From NCBI RefSeq assembly GCF_947488135.1, contig NZ_CANKYW010000004.1, positions 62,001 to 126,000 of the forward strand: a stretch of DNA of 64,000 nucleotides, in the 5' to 3' direction. This document shows positions 49,949-58,307 of the stretch, in pieces. Made by a program: the position numbers and the translations under genes. A model generated the notes under the pieces. It saw only the letters and a list, made by a program, of their open reading frames with translations. It had not been told where the DNA came from and did no database searches. Source of the stretch: an uncultured Marivita sp. Its GTDB lineage: Bacteria; Pseudomonadota; Alphaproteobacteria; Rhodobacterales; Rhodobacteraceae. How positions within the stretch are numbered: the first letter of the stretch is position 1; each line of letters opens with the position of its first letter.

Positions 49949-50838
49949 CGCCGCGGTTTCCACCGACGGTGTATCCAGAACCACTGGTCGGGATGGGCGC
50001 GAATGCGCGCCTCCAGCCTTCGGGTCACGTCGCGCATCATGTCGACGGGATCGCCATGTGGAACGGGCGCCTCGAACACCACGTCGAAGCTGATCCCATC
50101 ATCCTTGCGAATGCCGAAGAACGGCACCAGCAGCGCCCCGGTCCTGAGCGCGATATCCGCCGCCGAGGTCAGGGTGGGGGCCGGTTGGCCCATGAAGTCG
50201 ATGGGCACGCCCGCGCTGTCATAGACGTCGAACAACAGCACGCCCATGCCGCCCTCGCGGATGTGCTTGATCAACCCCATCGTGCCGCGACGGCCCTGTT
50301 CGAACACCGGGTCCGACAGCGCATGCATGTTCGCCGCGTAGTGGGCGTTGAAGAACGGGTTGGACATGGGGCGGTAGAGCCCACCGATCCGATACCCGCG
50401 CGCCACCAGAGCCGCACGCGGCGCTTCGAAATTTCCGAAATGACCGGTCACGAACAGCACGGGCCGACCATCGGCCTTGGCCTGTTCCACGGCGGCCAGA
50501 CCCTCGCCACGGATCGGCGCGTTTGCCATGCGCCGCATCAGGCCCTGCACATCGTAATTGTCGATCATCGTGCGGCCTGCATTGTCGGCCACCAGATCGG
50601 CAAGGCGACGCCGGTCGAGCACGTCCATCTCGGGCCAGACATGGGCAAGGTTGTCCATCGCGCGTTGCCGGTATCCTGCCAGCGGCGCGACCACATGACG
50701 GATCAGTCGCCCCATCACCCACAGTCGCGCGCGGATCGGCAGGCGCAACGCCAGCCAGATCGCGCCGCGCAGCACGCGGTCGGTCGCCCAGTCCTGCCAT
50801 CCACCGGGAGTGTGTTTGCGCTTCTTCGACTTGGCCAA
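49912..50838 (-). CDS. LpxL/HtrB-family lipid A lauroyl acyltransferase
   Basis: A 308-aa inner-membrane-associated acyltransferase. The catalytic HxxxxE motif is in FVTGHFGNFEAPR, followed by YRPMSNPFFN and DVYDSAGVPIDFMG, all typical of late lipid A acyltransferases that add secondary acyl chains to lipopolysaccharide. The basic C-terminus (HRRWKPRRQRKR) is also family-like. It converges on the DUF1223 gene with a 37-base overlap. The paired palindromes at 50867-50909 lie just upstream of its start. Confidence 0.9.
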   Translation of the reverse strand: MAKSKKRKHTPGGWQDWATDRVLRGAIWLALRLPIRARLWVMGRLIRHVVAPLAGYRQRAMDNLAHVWPEMDVLDRRRLADLVADNAGRTMIDNYDVQGLMRRMANAPIRGEGLAAVEQAKADGRPVLFVTGHFGNFEAPRAALVARGYRIGGLYRPMSNPFFNAHYAANMHALSDPVFEQGRRGTMGLIKHIREGGMGVLLFDVYDSAGVPIDFMGQPAPTLTSAADIALRTGALLVPFFGIRKDDGISFDVVFEAPVPHGDPVDMMRDVTRRLEARIRAHPDQWFWIHRRWKPRRQRKRAAAKIGP

Positions 50839-50866
50839 GGAAAACCTGCTTGTGGACTTGGCGGGG

Positions 50867-50909
50867 AAGCGCCTTCGAAGGCGCTTGATACGCGATTTCG
50901 AAATCGCGT
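50867..50909. repeat. paired palindromes upstream of the acyltransferase
   Basis: AAGCGCCTTCGAAGGCGCTT (50867-50886) and ACGCGATTTCGAAATCGCGT (50890-50909) are two perfect 20-bp palindromes 3 bases apart, both centred on TTCGAA. They lie between the divergent acyltransferase and SDR genes, so they are not simple terminators. They share the TTCGAA centre with the palindromes at 12427 and 12514. Confidence 0.85.
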
Positions 50910-50993
50910 GTCAAAGCCCGTTCTGACGCGCTCGCTTGTCAGGGTGATGTCAACCGTCCTAAGACACGTCAACAGACATGAGGGAGCGCGCAG

Positions 50994-51761
50994 ATGAACA
51001 TCACGGAAAACACGGTTGCACTGGTCTCGGGCGGCGCATCGGGCCTTGGTGCCGCGGCGGCGAGGGCTTTGGCCGAGGCCGGGGCAAGGATCGTCATCCT
51101 CGATCGCAACACGCGGGCCGGGACGGACGCCGCCAAGGCGCTTGGCGGTCAGTTCATCGAGACCGATGTCAGCGACCCGACCAGCGTCAGCGCGGCCTTG
51201 GCGGCGGTCAAGGACGCGTTCGGTGCGCTGCACATCGCGGTCAACTGCGCCGGGATCGCGCCCGCGGCCAAGACCGTCTCAAAGGGCGCGCCGCATGACC
51301 CGGTCACGTTCGTGAACACGATCAACGTCAACCTGATCGGCACGTTCAACGTCGCCTCGCAGGCCGCCGCACTTATGGCAGAGAATGACCCGATGGACGC
51401 GGACGGATCGCGCGGCGTGATCGTGAACACGGCGTCCGTGGCTGCGTTCGAGGGGCAGGTGGGGCAGGTGGCCTACGCCGCGTCCAAGGGCGGCGTGGTC
51501 GGTATGACGCTGCCGATGGCACGCGATTTGGCGCAACTGGGCATCCGCGTCTGCGCGATTGCGCCGGGGCTGTTCAAAACACCGATGCTCGAAGGTCTGC
51601 CGCAAGAGGTGCAAGACAGCCTTGGCGCGCAGGTGCCGTTCCCGTCGCGCCTGGGCGATCCATCGGAATATGCGCAGCTCGTGCGGCATATCGTGGAAAA
51701 CGGGATGCTGAACGGGGAAGTGATCCGGCTTGACGGTGCCATCCGCATGGCCCCGCGCTAG
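50994..51761 (+). CDS. SDR-family 3-hydroxyacyl-CoA dehydrogenase-like oxidoreductase
   Basis: A 255-aa short-chain dehydrogenase. It has the cofactor loop [10 protein letters not shown] at residues 12-21, an Asp after the second strand (ILDRNT) favouring NAD, and the catalytic [14 protein letters not shown] then YAASKGG (Tyr and Lys). The PDAxxL-like inserts [14 protein letters not shown] and the ending resemble the type II 3-hydroxyacyl-CoA dehydrogenase (HSD17B10) branch used in branched-chain and fatty acid breakdown. The substrate is inferred only. Confidence 0.9.
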   Translation: MNITENTVALVSGGASGLGAAAARALAEAGARIVILDRNTRAGTDAAKALGGQFIETDVSDPTSVSAALAAVKDAFGALHIAVNCAGIAPAAKTVSKGAPHDPVTFVNTINVNLIGTFNVASQAAALMAENDPMDADGSRGVIVNTASVAAFEGQVGQVAYAASKGGVVGMTLPMARDLAQLGIRVCAIAPGLFKTPMLEGLPQEVQDSLGAQVPFPSRLGDPSEYAQLVRHIVENGMLNGEVIRLDGAIRMAPR

Positions 51762-51770
51762 GATTGCGGC

Positions 51771-52490
51771 ATGTCCTTCGACGCGCTCATCGTCAGCCAT
51801 GGCCAACCCTCGGACCCTGATGTGGGCGAGGCGGAAATCGCCGCATTGGCCGCGGCGGTGGCCGAGCACCTGCCCGACGGGCGGGTTGAAGGCGTCACGC
51901 TGGCGGCCGAGGGCCGGATCGAGGCGCTGTCCGCCGACCGCCCAGGCGCGTTGATCTATCCGATGTTCATGGCCGATGGCTGGTTCACGCAGGTGCAATT
52001 GCCGAAACGACTGGCTGAGGGCGTCGGGCCGCAATTGGTGAGCTTCGGTCTCGACTGCACTCTGCCGATGCTCGCCGCGCGCTGGTTGCGGTCGGTTTGT
52101 ACGGATCGGACGCTCGATCCGTACGGGACCGATCTGGTCATCGCGGGTCACGGTTCGGGCAAGTCCCGCCGCGTGTCCGACGCCACCCGCGCCTTTGCGG
52201 ACCGGGTCGCCGAAGATATCAAACCGAAATCGGTGCGCTGCGGATTTGTCGAGGAAGACCCGTCGCTGACAGACGCGCTGTCCGGTCTGGGGCCGAACGC
52301 CATCTGCCTGCCGTTCTTCGCCGCACGGCGGGGGCATGTGCTCGACGACCTGCCCGAGGCGGTCGCGGCATCCGGGTTCAAAGGCGTTGTCCTCGACCCC
52401 ATAGGTTTGCATCCAGAGGTGCCGAAACTGATCGCGGATGCGCTGCGCTGGCGGGCGACGACCTCGGATGTGACCAGATGCGTGACGTGA
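51771..52490 (+). CDS. CbiX/SirB-domain protein
   Basis: A 239-aa protein with two halves of the class II chelatase fold, starting FDALIVSHGQPSD and with a second LVIAGHGSGKS in the middle. His in each motif is the metal-site residue of CbiX/sirohydrochlorin chelatases. The role would be metal insertion into a tetrapyrrole, though many CbiX-labelled proteins in Rhodobacterales have no proven substrate. It begins 10 bases after the SDR stop, so the two are cotranscribed. Confidence 0.85.
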   Translation: MSFDALIVSHGQPSDPDVGEAEIAALAAAVAEHLPDGRVEGVTLAAEGRIEALSADRPGALIYPMFMADGWFTQVQLPKRLAEGVGPQLVSFGLDCTLPMLAARWLRSVCTDRTLDPYGTDLVIAGHGSGKSRRVSDATRAFADRVAEDIKPKSVRCGFVEEDPSLTDALSGLGPNAICLPFFAARRGHVLDDLPEAVAASGFKGVVLDPIGLHPEVPKLIADALRWRATTSDVTRCVT

Positions 52491-52500
52491 GAGAGGCGTT

Positions 52501-52518
52501 TTTTACCAAGTGGTAAAA
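52501..52518. repeat. 18-bp palindrome next to the tRNA 3' end
   Basis: TTTTACCA-AG-TGGTAAAA forms 8-bp arms and ends 3 bases before the tRNA CCA end. It lies between the convergent CbiX and tRNA genes. Neither strand has a proper T tract after the stem, so terminator function is doubtful. Confidence 0.6.
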
Positions 52519-52520
52519 TA

Positions 52521-52597
52521 TGGTAGGCCCGGCAGGACTTGAACCCGCAACCAAAGCGTTATGAGCGCTCTGCTCTAACCAATTGAGCTACAGGCCC
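52521..52597 (-). tRNA. tRNA with CAT anticodon (probably tRNA-Ile2)
   Basis: A complete cloverleaf can be drawn: 7-bp acceptor with a G1-U72 wobble, D-arm GCTC...GAGC, anticodon stem GAGCG/CGCTT around loop CTCATAA, T-arm GCGGG/CCTGC with loop TTCAAGT, and an encoded CCA. The CAT anticodon fits elongator Met, initiator Met or lysidine-modified Ile2. The initiator is excluded because the three G-C pairs of its anticodon stem are absent. The GGGCC start resembles Ile2 more than elongator Met, but the assignment is not certain. Confidence 0.9.
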
Positions 52598-52711
52598 GCC
52601 ATGTGTGTTTCAGTACCAGACCGCCGGGGCGCGTCAAGAGGTGCGGCACGCGGATGATGGACTCGTGTCGATGCCTGCGCTAAGGCAGCCGCGACCTTCG
52701 GAGGGTGCAGC

Positions 52712-53758
52712 ATGACAGACGGCAAGAACGGCATCACCTACGCGGATGCGGGTGTGGATATCGACGCAGGAAACGCGCTGGTGGAGCGGATCAAACCTGC
52801 GGCCAAGCGCACGGCGCGGCCCGGTGTGATGTCGGGGCTGGGCGGCTTCGGCGCGCTTTTCGATCTCAAGGGGGCAGGCTTTACCGACCCGGTGCTGGTG
52901 GCCGCGACCGATGGAGTGGGCACGAAGCTGCGGATCGCGATCGACACGGGCCATGTGGATGGCGTGGGCATTGACCTTGTGGCGATGTGCGTCAACGACC
53001 TGGTCTGTCAGGGGGCGGAGCCGCTGTTTTTCCTGGATTATTTCGCCACAGGCAAGCTCGACACCGATACGGCAGCGCGGGTGATCGAAGGCATCGCCGA
53101 GGGCTGCGCGCGGTCCGGCTGTGCGCTGATCGGCGGCGAGACGGCTGAAATGCCGGGAATGTATCCGGCGGGCGATTTCGACCTTGCCGGCTTTGCCGTG
53201 GGCGCGATGGAGCGGGGCACGGACCTGCCCAAGGGCGTTGCGGAAGGCGACGTGCTCCTGGGGCTGGCGTCGGACGGGGTGCATTCCAACGGCTACAGCC
53301 TTGTGCGCAAGCTTGTGGAGGTGTCGGGCCTTGGCTGGGACGCCGATTGCCCCTGGACCGAAGGATCGCTGGGCGCGGCGCTTCTGACGCCAACACGGCT
53401 CTATGTGAAGCAAGCACTGGCGGCTGTGCAAGCAGGGGGAGTGCACGCGCTGGCGCATATCACCGGCGGCGGTCTGACCGAGAACCTGCCGCGTGTTCTG
53501 CCGGATGGCATGGGCGCACAGATTGACCTGTCGGCCTGGGACTTGCCGCCGGTCTTCAAGTGGCTTGCCGCGACCGGCGAGATGGCCGAGGTGGAACTGC
53601 TCAAGACCTTCAATTGCGGGATCGGCATGATCCTTGTCGTGGACCCCGACCGCGCCGACGCGCTGGCGACCGTGCTCGCGGACGCGGGTGAGGTCGTGTC
53701 GCGGATCGGCGCCGTCACCGGCGCGTCGGGTGTGGCCTATACAGGCACGCTGCTTTGA
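52712..53758 (+). CDS. purM: phosphoribosylformylglycinamidine cyclo-ligase
   Basis: PurM (348 aa) makes AIR in purine synthesis. The ATP-binding signature is [15 protein letters not shown], with [23 protein letters not shown] and the [14 protein letters not shown] block in the usual order. CGGAGGG lies before the ATG. purN starts within its stop codon, making a two-gene purine unit. Confidence 0.98.
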   Translation: MTDGKNGITYADAGVDIDAGNALVERIKPAAKRTARPGVMSGLGGFGALFDLKGAGFTDPVLVAATDGVGTKLRIAIDTGHVDGVGIDLVAMCVNDLVCQGAEPLFFLDYFATGKLDTDTAARVIEGIAEGCARSGCALIGGETAEMPGMYPAGDFDLAGFAVGAMERGTDLPKGVAEGDVLLGLASDGVHSNGYSLVRKLVEVSGLGWDADCPWTEGSLGAALLTPTRLYVKQALAAVQAGGVHALAHITGGGLTENLPRVLPDGMGAQIDLSAWDLPPVFKWLAATGEMAEVELLKTFNCGIGMILVVDPDRADALATVLADAGEVVSRIGAVTGASGVAYTGTLL

Positions 53759-54348
53759 CCAAACGGGTGGCGATCCTGATTTCGGGTGGTGGCTCCAACA
53801 TGGTGTCGCTGGTCGAGGACATGACCTGCGATCACCCGGCGCGGCCCGTGCTGGTTCTGTCGAACCGGGCCGAGGCGGGCGGGCTTGAGAAGGCCAAGGC
53901 GCGGGGCATTCCAACGGCGGTGGTGGATCATCGACCCTTCGGGTCCAACCGTGCGGCGTTCGAAGACGCGTTGAACACGGTTCTTGATCAGGCACGTCCC
54001 GACATCATCTGCCTCGCGGGCTTCATGCGGGTACTGACCGAAGGCTTTGTGACGCGGTGGCAGGGCAAGATGCTCAATATCCACCCGTCGCTCCTGCCCA
54101 AATACAAGGGGCTGCACACGCATCAACGCGCCATCGACGCGGGCGACACGGAGGCGGGCTGTTCGGTCCACGAGGTCACGGCAGAGCTTGACGGCGGGCG
54201 GGTTCTGGGCCAAGCCCGCGTGCCGATCGAACCCGATGATACGTCCGATGATCTGGCCGCCAGGGTGCTGGTGCAGGAACACATCCTTTACCCGCTGGTG
54301 CTGCGCCGTTTCGCCGACGGCCAGCGCGACCGGATCGATCTGCCCTGA
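53755..54348 (+). CDS. purN: phosphoribosylglycinamide formyltransferase
   Basis: PurN (197 aa) transfers a formyl group from 10-formyl-THF to GAR. It shows the opening [12 protein letters not shown], the catalytic [20 protein letters not shown] (conserved His), and the later Asp in [13 protein letters not shown]. It starts with TTG overlapping the purM stop, so it relies on coupling to purM translation. Confidence 0.96.
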   Translation: MTKRVAILISGGGSNMVSLVEDMTCDHPARPVLVLSNRAEAGGLEKAKARGIPTAVVDHRPFGSNRAAFEDALNTVLDQARPDIICLAGFMRVLTEGFVTRWQGKMLNIHPSLLPKYKGLHTHQRAIDAGDTEAGCSVHEVTAELDGGRVLGQARVPIEPDDTSDDLAARVLVQEHILYPLVLRRFADGQRDRIDLP

Positions 54349-54441
54349 CGGCAACCGCCCCCGCGCTAGGCAAGTGACGGGGTTTGGGCTATACACAGGG
54401 TGGGGTGACGCAGAGACAAGAAGAAACGAACGACCCGAATT

Positions 54442-55599
54442 ATGCACATCATCACGACCACGACCGAGCTTGCCCAATTCTGTGACCGGGCGGCTCAGAC
54501 CTCTTATGTGACAGTCGATACGGAGTTCCTGCGGGAACGGACCTATTATTCGAAGCTCTGTCTGATCCAGCTGGCCTTTCGCGGCGATGGCGAGACCGAT
54601 GCGGTGCTGGTCGATCCGCTGGTCGATGGCCTGTCGCTGGACCCGCTTCTGGACCTGTTCCGCAACCCCGATGTGGTCAAGGTGTTCCACGCCGCGCGGC
54701 AGGATCTCGAGATATTCTACATCGACCACGGCGTGATCCCGGAGCCGCTGTTCGACAGCCAGGTGGCCGCTATGGTGGCGGGCTTTGGCGAACAGGTGGG
54801 GTACGAGACTTTGGTGCGCAAGATCGCCAAACAATCGCTCGACAAATCCTCGCGCTTTACCGACTGGTCGCGGCGGCCCCTGTCGGACAACCAGACCGCC
54901 TACGCGCTGGCCGATGTGACGCATCTGCGGGTGATCTACGAATTCCTGCGCAAGAAGCTGGCCGAGACCGGGCGCGACCGCTGGGTCGAGGAAGAGATCG
55001 CCACATTGCTGGCGCCCGAAACCTATGTCACGCGCCCCGAAGATGCGTGGATGCGTGTCAAGACGCGGTCGAACGCGCCGCGCTTTCTGGCACTGGTCAA
55101 GGAACTGGCGCGGTTCCGCGAAGCCTATGCGCAGGAGCGCAACGTGCCGCGCAGCCGGGTGTTCAAGGATGACGCCCTGGTCGAGCTTGCCTCGACAAAG
55201 CCCAAGGACATGACCGATCTGGGCCGGTCGCGGCTGCTCTTGCGCGAGGCGCGCAAGGGGGACATCGCCAACGGGATCCTCGAAGCGGTGCACAAGGCGC
55301 AAAGCTTGCCGAAAGAGCAATTGCCATCGGTCGATGCAAGCCGCCAGTCGCCGCAGGTGAACCCGGCGCTGGCCGATCTGCTGCGGGTGCTTCTGAAGGC
55401 CAAGACCGAGGCGTCCGGCGTCGCCTCCAAGCTGATCGCCACGTCGTCGGAACTCGATGCGCTGGCGTCTGGCGACCGGAATGTGCCCGCGCTGCATGGC
55501 TGGCGGCGCGAGGTGTTCGGGGATGACGCGCTGCGCCTTGTCGACGGGCGGGTCGCGCTGGCTGCCAACGGCAAACAGGTTCAGATCATAGAGATTTAA
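54442..55599 (+). CDS. rnd: ribonuclease D
   Basis: A 385-aa 3'-5' exoribonuclease acting in tRNA maturation. The DEDD catalytic residues are in VTVDTEFLRERTYYSKLCLI (first Asp and Glu), VFHAARQDLEIFY (Asp) and the later YALADVTHL (Tyr and Asp). A C-terminal HRDC domain covers about residues 200-285. Its end overlaps the convergent lipoprotein gene by 4 bases. Confidence 0.96.
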   Translation: MHIITTTTELAQFCDRAAQTSYVTVDTEFLRERTYYSKLCLIQLAFRGDGETDAVLVDPLVDGLSLDPLLDLFRNPDVVKVFHAARQDLEIFYIDHGVIPEPLFDSQVAAMVAGFGEQVGYETLVRKIAKQSLDKSSRFTDWSRRPLSDNQTAYALADVTHLRVIYEFLRKKLAETGRDRWVEEEIATLLAPETYVTRPEDAWMRVKTRSNAPRFLALVKELARFREAYAQERNVPRSRVFKDDALVELASTKPKDMTDLGRSRLLLREARKGDIANGILEAVHKAQSLPKEQLPSVDASRQSPQVNPALADLLRVLLKAKTEASGVASKLIATSSELDALASGDRNVPALHGWRREVFGDDALRLVDGRVALAANGKQVQIIEI

Positions 55600-56102
55600 C
55601 GGCGCACGGTCCGCGCATTGGTCGCGCCACGCACGGTGATCGACCGGATGCCCTGCAATTCCTGATCCGTGATCCAGCGAGCGACCGTGACCTGACGGGC
55701 AAGCGGCCCGGTGTTGCGCGGTCCGGCCTGTTGCAGCGCCTTGAGATCGAGCACAAGCGCGCTGGGATCGGTATTGGTGTCATCGGCGATCAGCCGCACG
55801 TCGAACGGGCCGACGCGGCTGGCCTGACCGGTGGCCCTGATGATGGCCCCGCCGGGCCGGCGTTCGACCAGAAGTTCGGTGATTTCGGCGATCGGACGAC
55901 CGGCAAACGCTGCGGGTTCGTCATCGCGGAAGATCGAAACGCGGCGGGCCGGGATCAGCGGGTTCACCTCGGCTGTGGCCACATCCATCGCGGCGGGGTC
56001 GGGCTGGCTCGAGCCGAACCAGTTGAGCGGATTGAAGCGCGACTCGTTTATCGCGGCGCAGCCTGTCAGCGCGACGGTTGCAAGGATCAGAAGCTTGCGC
56101 AT
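55596..56102 (-). CDS. small lipoprotein of unknown function
   Basis: A 168-aa protein with a lipoprotein signal (MRKLLILATVALTGCAA, lipid-bearing Cys15). The mature part contains a conserved-looking beta-rich domain (RRVSIFRDDEPAAFAGRPIAEI ... IIRATGQASRVGPFDVRL, split here). The start at 56102 is set by the signal peptide; an earlier ATG at 56165 would bury it. I do not recognise a family. It diverges from sufE. Confidence 0.78.
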   Translation of the reverse strand: MRKLLILATVALTGCAAINESRFNPLNWFGSSQPDPAAMDVATAEVNPLIPARRVSIFRDDEPAAFAGRPIAEITELLVERRPGGAIIRATGQASRVGPFDVRLIADDTNTDPSALVLDLKALQQAGPRNTGPLARQVTVARWITDQELQGIRSITVRGATNARTVRR

Positions 56103-56235
56103 GGTCGGTCCCTTTGCCTTTGCCCTTTCGACGTAACCGATTGCGCCGCCGTTGAAAAGCGTCAAGCCCGGGGTGGACGTTTGCCGCGCGCCTGCCTAGG
56201 TGTTCAGGACGCAGATTGACTGACCGGAGAGCCCG

Positions 56236-56649
56236 ATGGCGAGCGCCGCTTTTGAAGAAATCGTCGAGGATTTCGAATTTCTGGACGACTGGGAAGACCG
56301 TTACCGCATGGTGATCGAACTCGGCCGCGCGATGGAGCCGTTGCCCGAGGCGCTGAAAGTGCCTGCGACCAAGGTCGAGGGCTGCGCGAGCCAGGTCTGG
56401 TTGCATCCGCAGATCGAGGACGGCGTGGTGCAGTTCGAGGGCGAATCCGATGCGATGATCGTGAACGGCCTGATCGCGGTGTTGCGCAAGCTTTACAACG
56501 GGTTGCCGCCCTCGGAGGTGGCCGCCATCGACGCGCGGGCCGAGTTGGGGCGGTTGGGGTTGAACGACCACCTGTCGGCGCAGAGATCGAACGGGCTGCG
56601 CGCGATGATCGAGCGTTTGCAGGGGTTTGCGAAGAGTTCTTCAAGTTAG
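56236..56649 (+). CDS. SufE-family sulfur acceptor protein
   Basis: A 137-aa SufE protein that takes persulfide sulfur from the SufS desulfurase for Fe-S cluster assembly. The acceptor cysteine is Cys50 in KVEGCASQVWL, followed by the SDAMIVNGLIAVLRKLYNG helix and LSAQRSNGLRAMIER, all family signatures. GGAGAG lies before the ATG. No other suf genes are near. Confidence 0.94.
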   Translation: MASAAFEEIVEDFEFLDDWEDRYRMVIELGRAMEPLPEALKVPATKVEGCASQVWLHPQIEDGVVQFEGESDAMIVNGLIAVLRKLYNGLPPSEVAAIDARAELGRLGLNDHLSAQRSNGLRAMIERLQGFAKSSSS

Positions 56650-56706
56650 AATGACCGCCTGCGGCGGACTGGTTCGAGCTTTCCGACCCTGCGGGTCGCA
56701 AAGCCG

Positions 56707-56771
56707 TTTGGGGGCGCTGCCCCCGTCCGCCTGTGGCGGACTCCCCCGAGATATTTGAGGCCCAAAGAAAC
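56707..56771 (+). repeat. GC-rich intergenic repeat, copy C
   Basis: TTTGGGGGCGCTGCCCCCG, a second dyad TCCGCC/GGCGGA, then CCCCCGAGATATTTGAGGCCCAAAGAAAC. It is almost identical to copy D at 61438. It lies between the convergent sufE and trpE genes and probably ends both transcripts. A second CCGCC-rich block (56655-56669) precedes it. Confidence 0.8.
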
Positions 56772-56788
56772 CGGGCGGCGCCTTTCGG

Positions 56789-58303
56789 TCAGGTGTTTCC
56801 GTTTCCGGTGAAGCGCGCGGCATCGGCGGCGGCGCGGCGGATGGCGTTCGATTTGTGGACGGTTTCCTGGTACTCGGCTTCGGGATCGCTGTCGTAGACA
56901 ACGCCGCCACCGGCCTGGATGTACAGCTTCTTGTCCTTCACCAGCGCGGTGCGCAGCGCGATGCACATATCCATGTCGCCGCCCGCGCTGAAATAGCCGA
57001 CACCGCCGCCGTAGACGCCACGCTTTTCGGGTTCCAGTTCGTCGATGATCTCCATTGCGCGGACCTTGGGGGCGCCGCTGACGGTTCCTGCGGGTAGCCC
57101 CGCCAGTAGGGCCGAGAGAGCGTCGTGGTCTGGGCTGAGTTCGCCCACGACGTTCGACACGATGTGCATGACGTGGCTGTAGCGTTCGATGATGAACTTC
57201 TCGGTGGGGCGTACGGTGCCGATCTTGGCCACCCGTCCCACATCATTGCGCCCGAGATCGAGCAGCATGAGATGTTCCGCGCATTCCTTGGGATCGGCCA
57301 GCAGGTCCGCTTCGAGCGCGTCGTCCTCAGTTGGGGTGGCACCGCGTGGGCGGGTGCCCGCGATGGGACGGATCGTGACCTCGTTGCCGAAGACGCGCAC
57401 TAGGATTTCCGGGCTTGCGCCGATGACCTGGAAGCCTCCGAAGTTGAAGTAGAACATGAATGGCGACGGGTTAGTCCTTCGCAAGGAACGATAAAGTGCG
57501 AATGGAGGTAGCGGAAAGTCCTGCGTCCAACGCTGCGCCGGGACCACCTGGAAGATGTCGCCCGCGCGAATGTAGTCCTTGGCTTTTTCCACCGCCTGTT
57601 TGTAGCCCTCATGGGTGAAGTTCGACACCGGCGGGGCGACGTCGGCGGCGTCGCCCATTTCGCGTGCCTGTTGCGGCAGGGCACGTTCGAGGTCACGCAC
57701 GGCGTCCATCACCCGCTCGGCCGCTTGCGCATAGGCGGCGCGTGCGGTGAGGCCATCATTGACCCACGCGGGCGAGACCACCGTGACCTCGCCCTTGACC
57801 CCGTCCAGCACCGCGACGACCGAGGGGCGCATCATCACGGCGTCGGGCAGGCCGAGAGGGTCAGGGTTCACATTCGGCAGATGTTCGACCAACCGGATCA
57901 TGTCATAGCCGAGATAGCCGAAGAGCCCCGCCGCCGCCTGTGGCAGATCGGCGGGGAGGTCGATCTTCGACTCGGCAATGAGCGCGCGCAGGGTGGTCAG
58001 CGGATCGCCGTCCTGGGTCTCGAACGCGTCGGGGTCGTAGCGCGCGGCGCGATTGATGCGGCTTTGGGTGCCGTGGCATTGCCAGATCACATCCGGCTTC
58101 ATCCCGATGATCGAGTAGCGGCCCCGCACCTCGCCGCCCGTGACGCTTTCCAGCACGAAGGCATCTTTCGCGGCACCGGTGAGTTTCAGCATCAGCGACA
58201 CCGGCGTGTCGAGATCGGCGGCGAGCCTTGCGTAGACGATCTGGTTCTCACCGGCCTCGAAGGCGCGGGCGAAGCTGTCGTAATCGGGGGTCAGGGTGGC
58301 CAT
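56789..58303 (-). CDS. trpE: anthranilate synthase component I
   Basis: TrpE (504 aa) makes anthranilate from chorismate. The N-terminal Trp-feedback motif is visible in AFVLESVTGGEVRGRYS, and the catalytic chorismate-binding core includes PIAGTRPRGATPTEDDALE and GGGVGYFSAGGDMDMCIALR with AGGGVVYDSDPEAEYQET (His and Glu residues in place). It is the last of a minus-strand group after ppiD (4-base gap). The glutamine amidotransferase partner TrpG, often next to it, is not in the window. Confidence 0.97.
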   Translation of the reverse strand: MATLTPDYDSFARAFEAGENQIVYARLAADLDTPVSLMLKLTGAAKDAFVLESVTGGEVRGRYSIIGMKPDVIWQCHGTQSRINRAARYDPDAFETQDGDPLTTLRALIAESKIDLPADLPQAAAGLFGYLGYDMIRLVEHLPNVNPDPLGLPDAVMMRPSVVAVLDGVKGEVTVVSPAWVNDGLTARAAYAQAAERVMDAVRDLERALPQQAREMGDAADVAPPVSNFTHEGYKQAVEKAKDYIRAGDIFQVVPAQRWTQDFPLPPFALYRSLRRTNPSPFMFYFNFGGFQVIGASPEILVRVFGNEVTIRPIAGTRPRGATPTEDDALEADLLADPKECAEHLMLLDLGRNDVGRVAKIGTVRPTEKFIIERYSHVMHIVSNVVGELSPDHDALSALLAGLPAGTVSGAPKVRAMEIIDELEPEKRGVYGGGVGYFSAGGDMDMCIALRTALVKDKKLYIQAGGGVVYDSDPEAEYQETVHKSNAIRRAAADAARFTGNGNT

Positions 58304-58307
58304 CGGT

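Noticed and set aside
52501-52518. Rho-independent terminator of the tRNA
   Set aside because: The palindrome has T residues before rather than after the stem on the transcript side, so it does not fit a terminator.
52521-52597. Initiator tRNA-fMet
   Set aside because: The three consecutive G-C pairs of the initiator anticodon stem are missing, and position 1 pairs (as a wobble) with 72 instead of the C-A mismatch.
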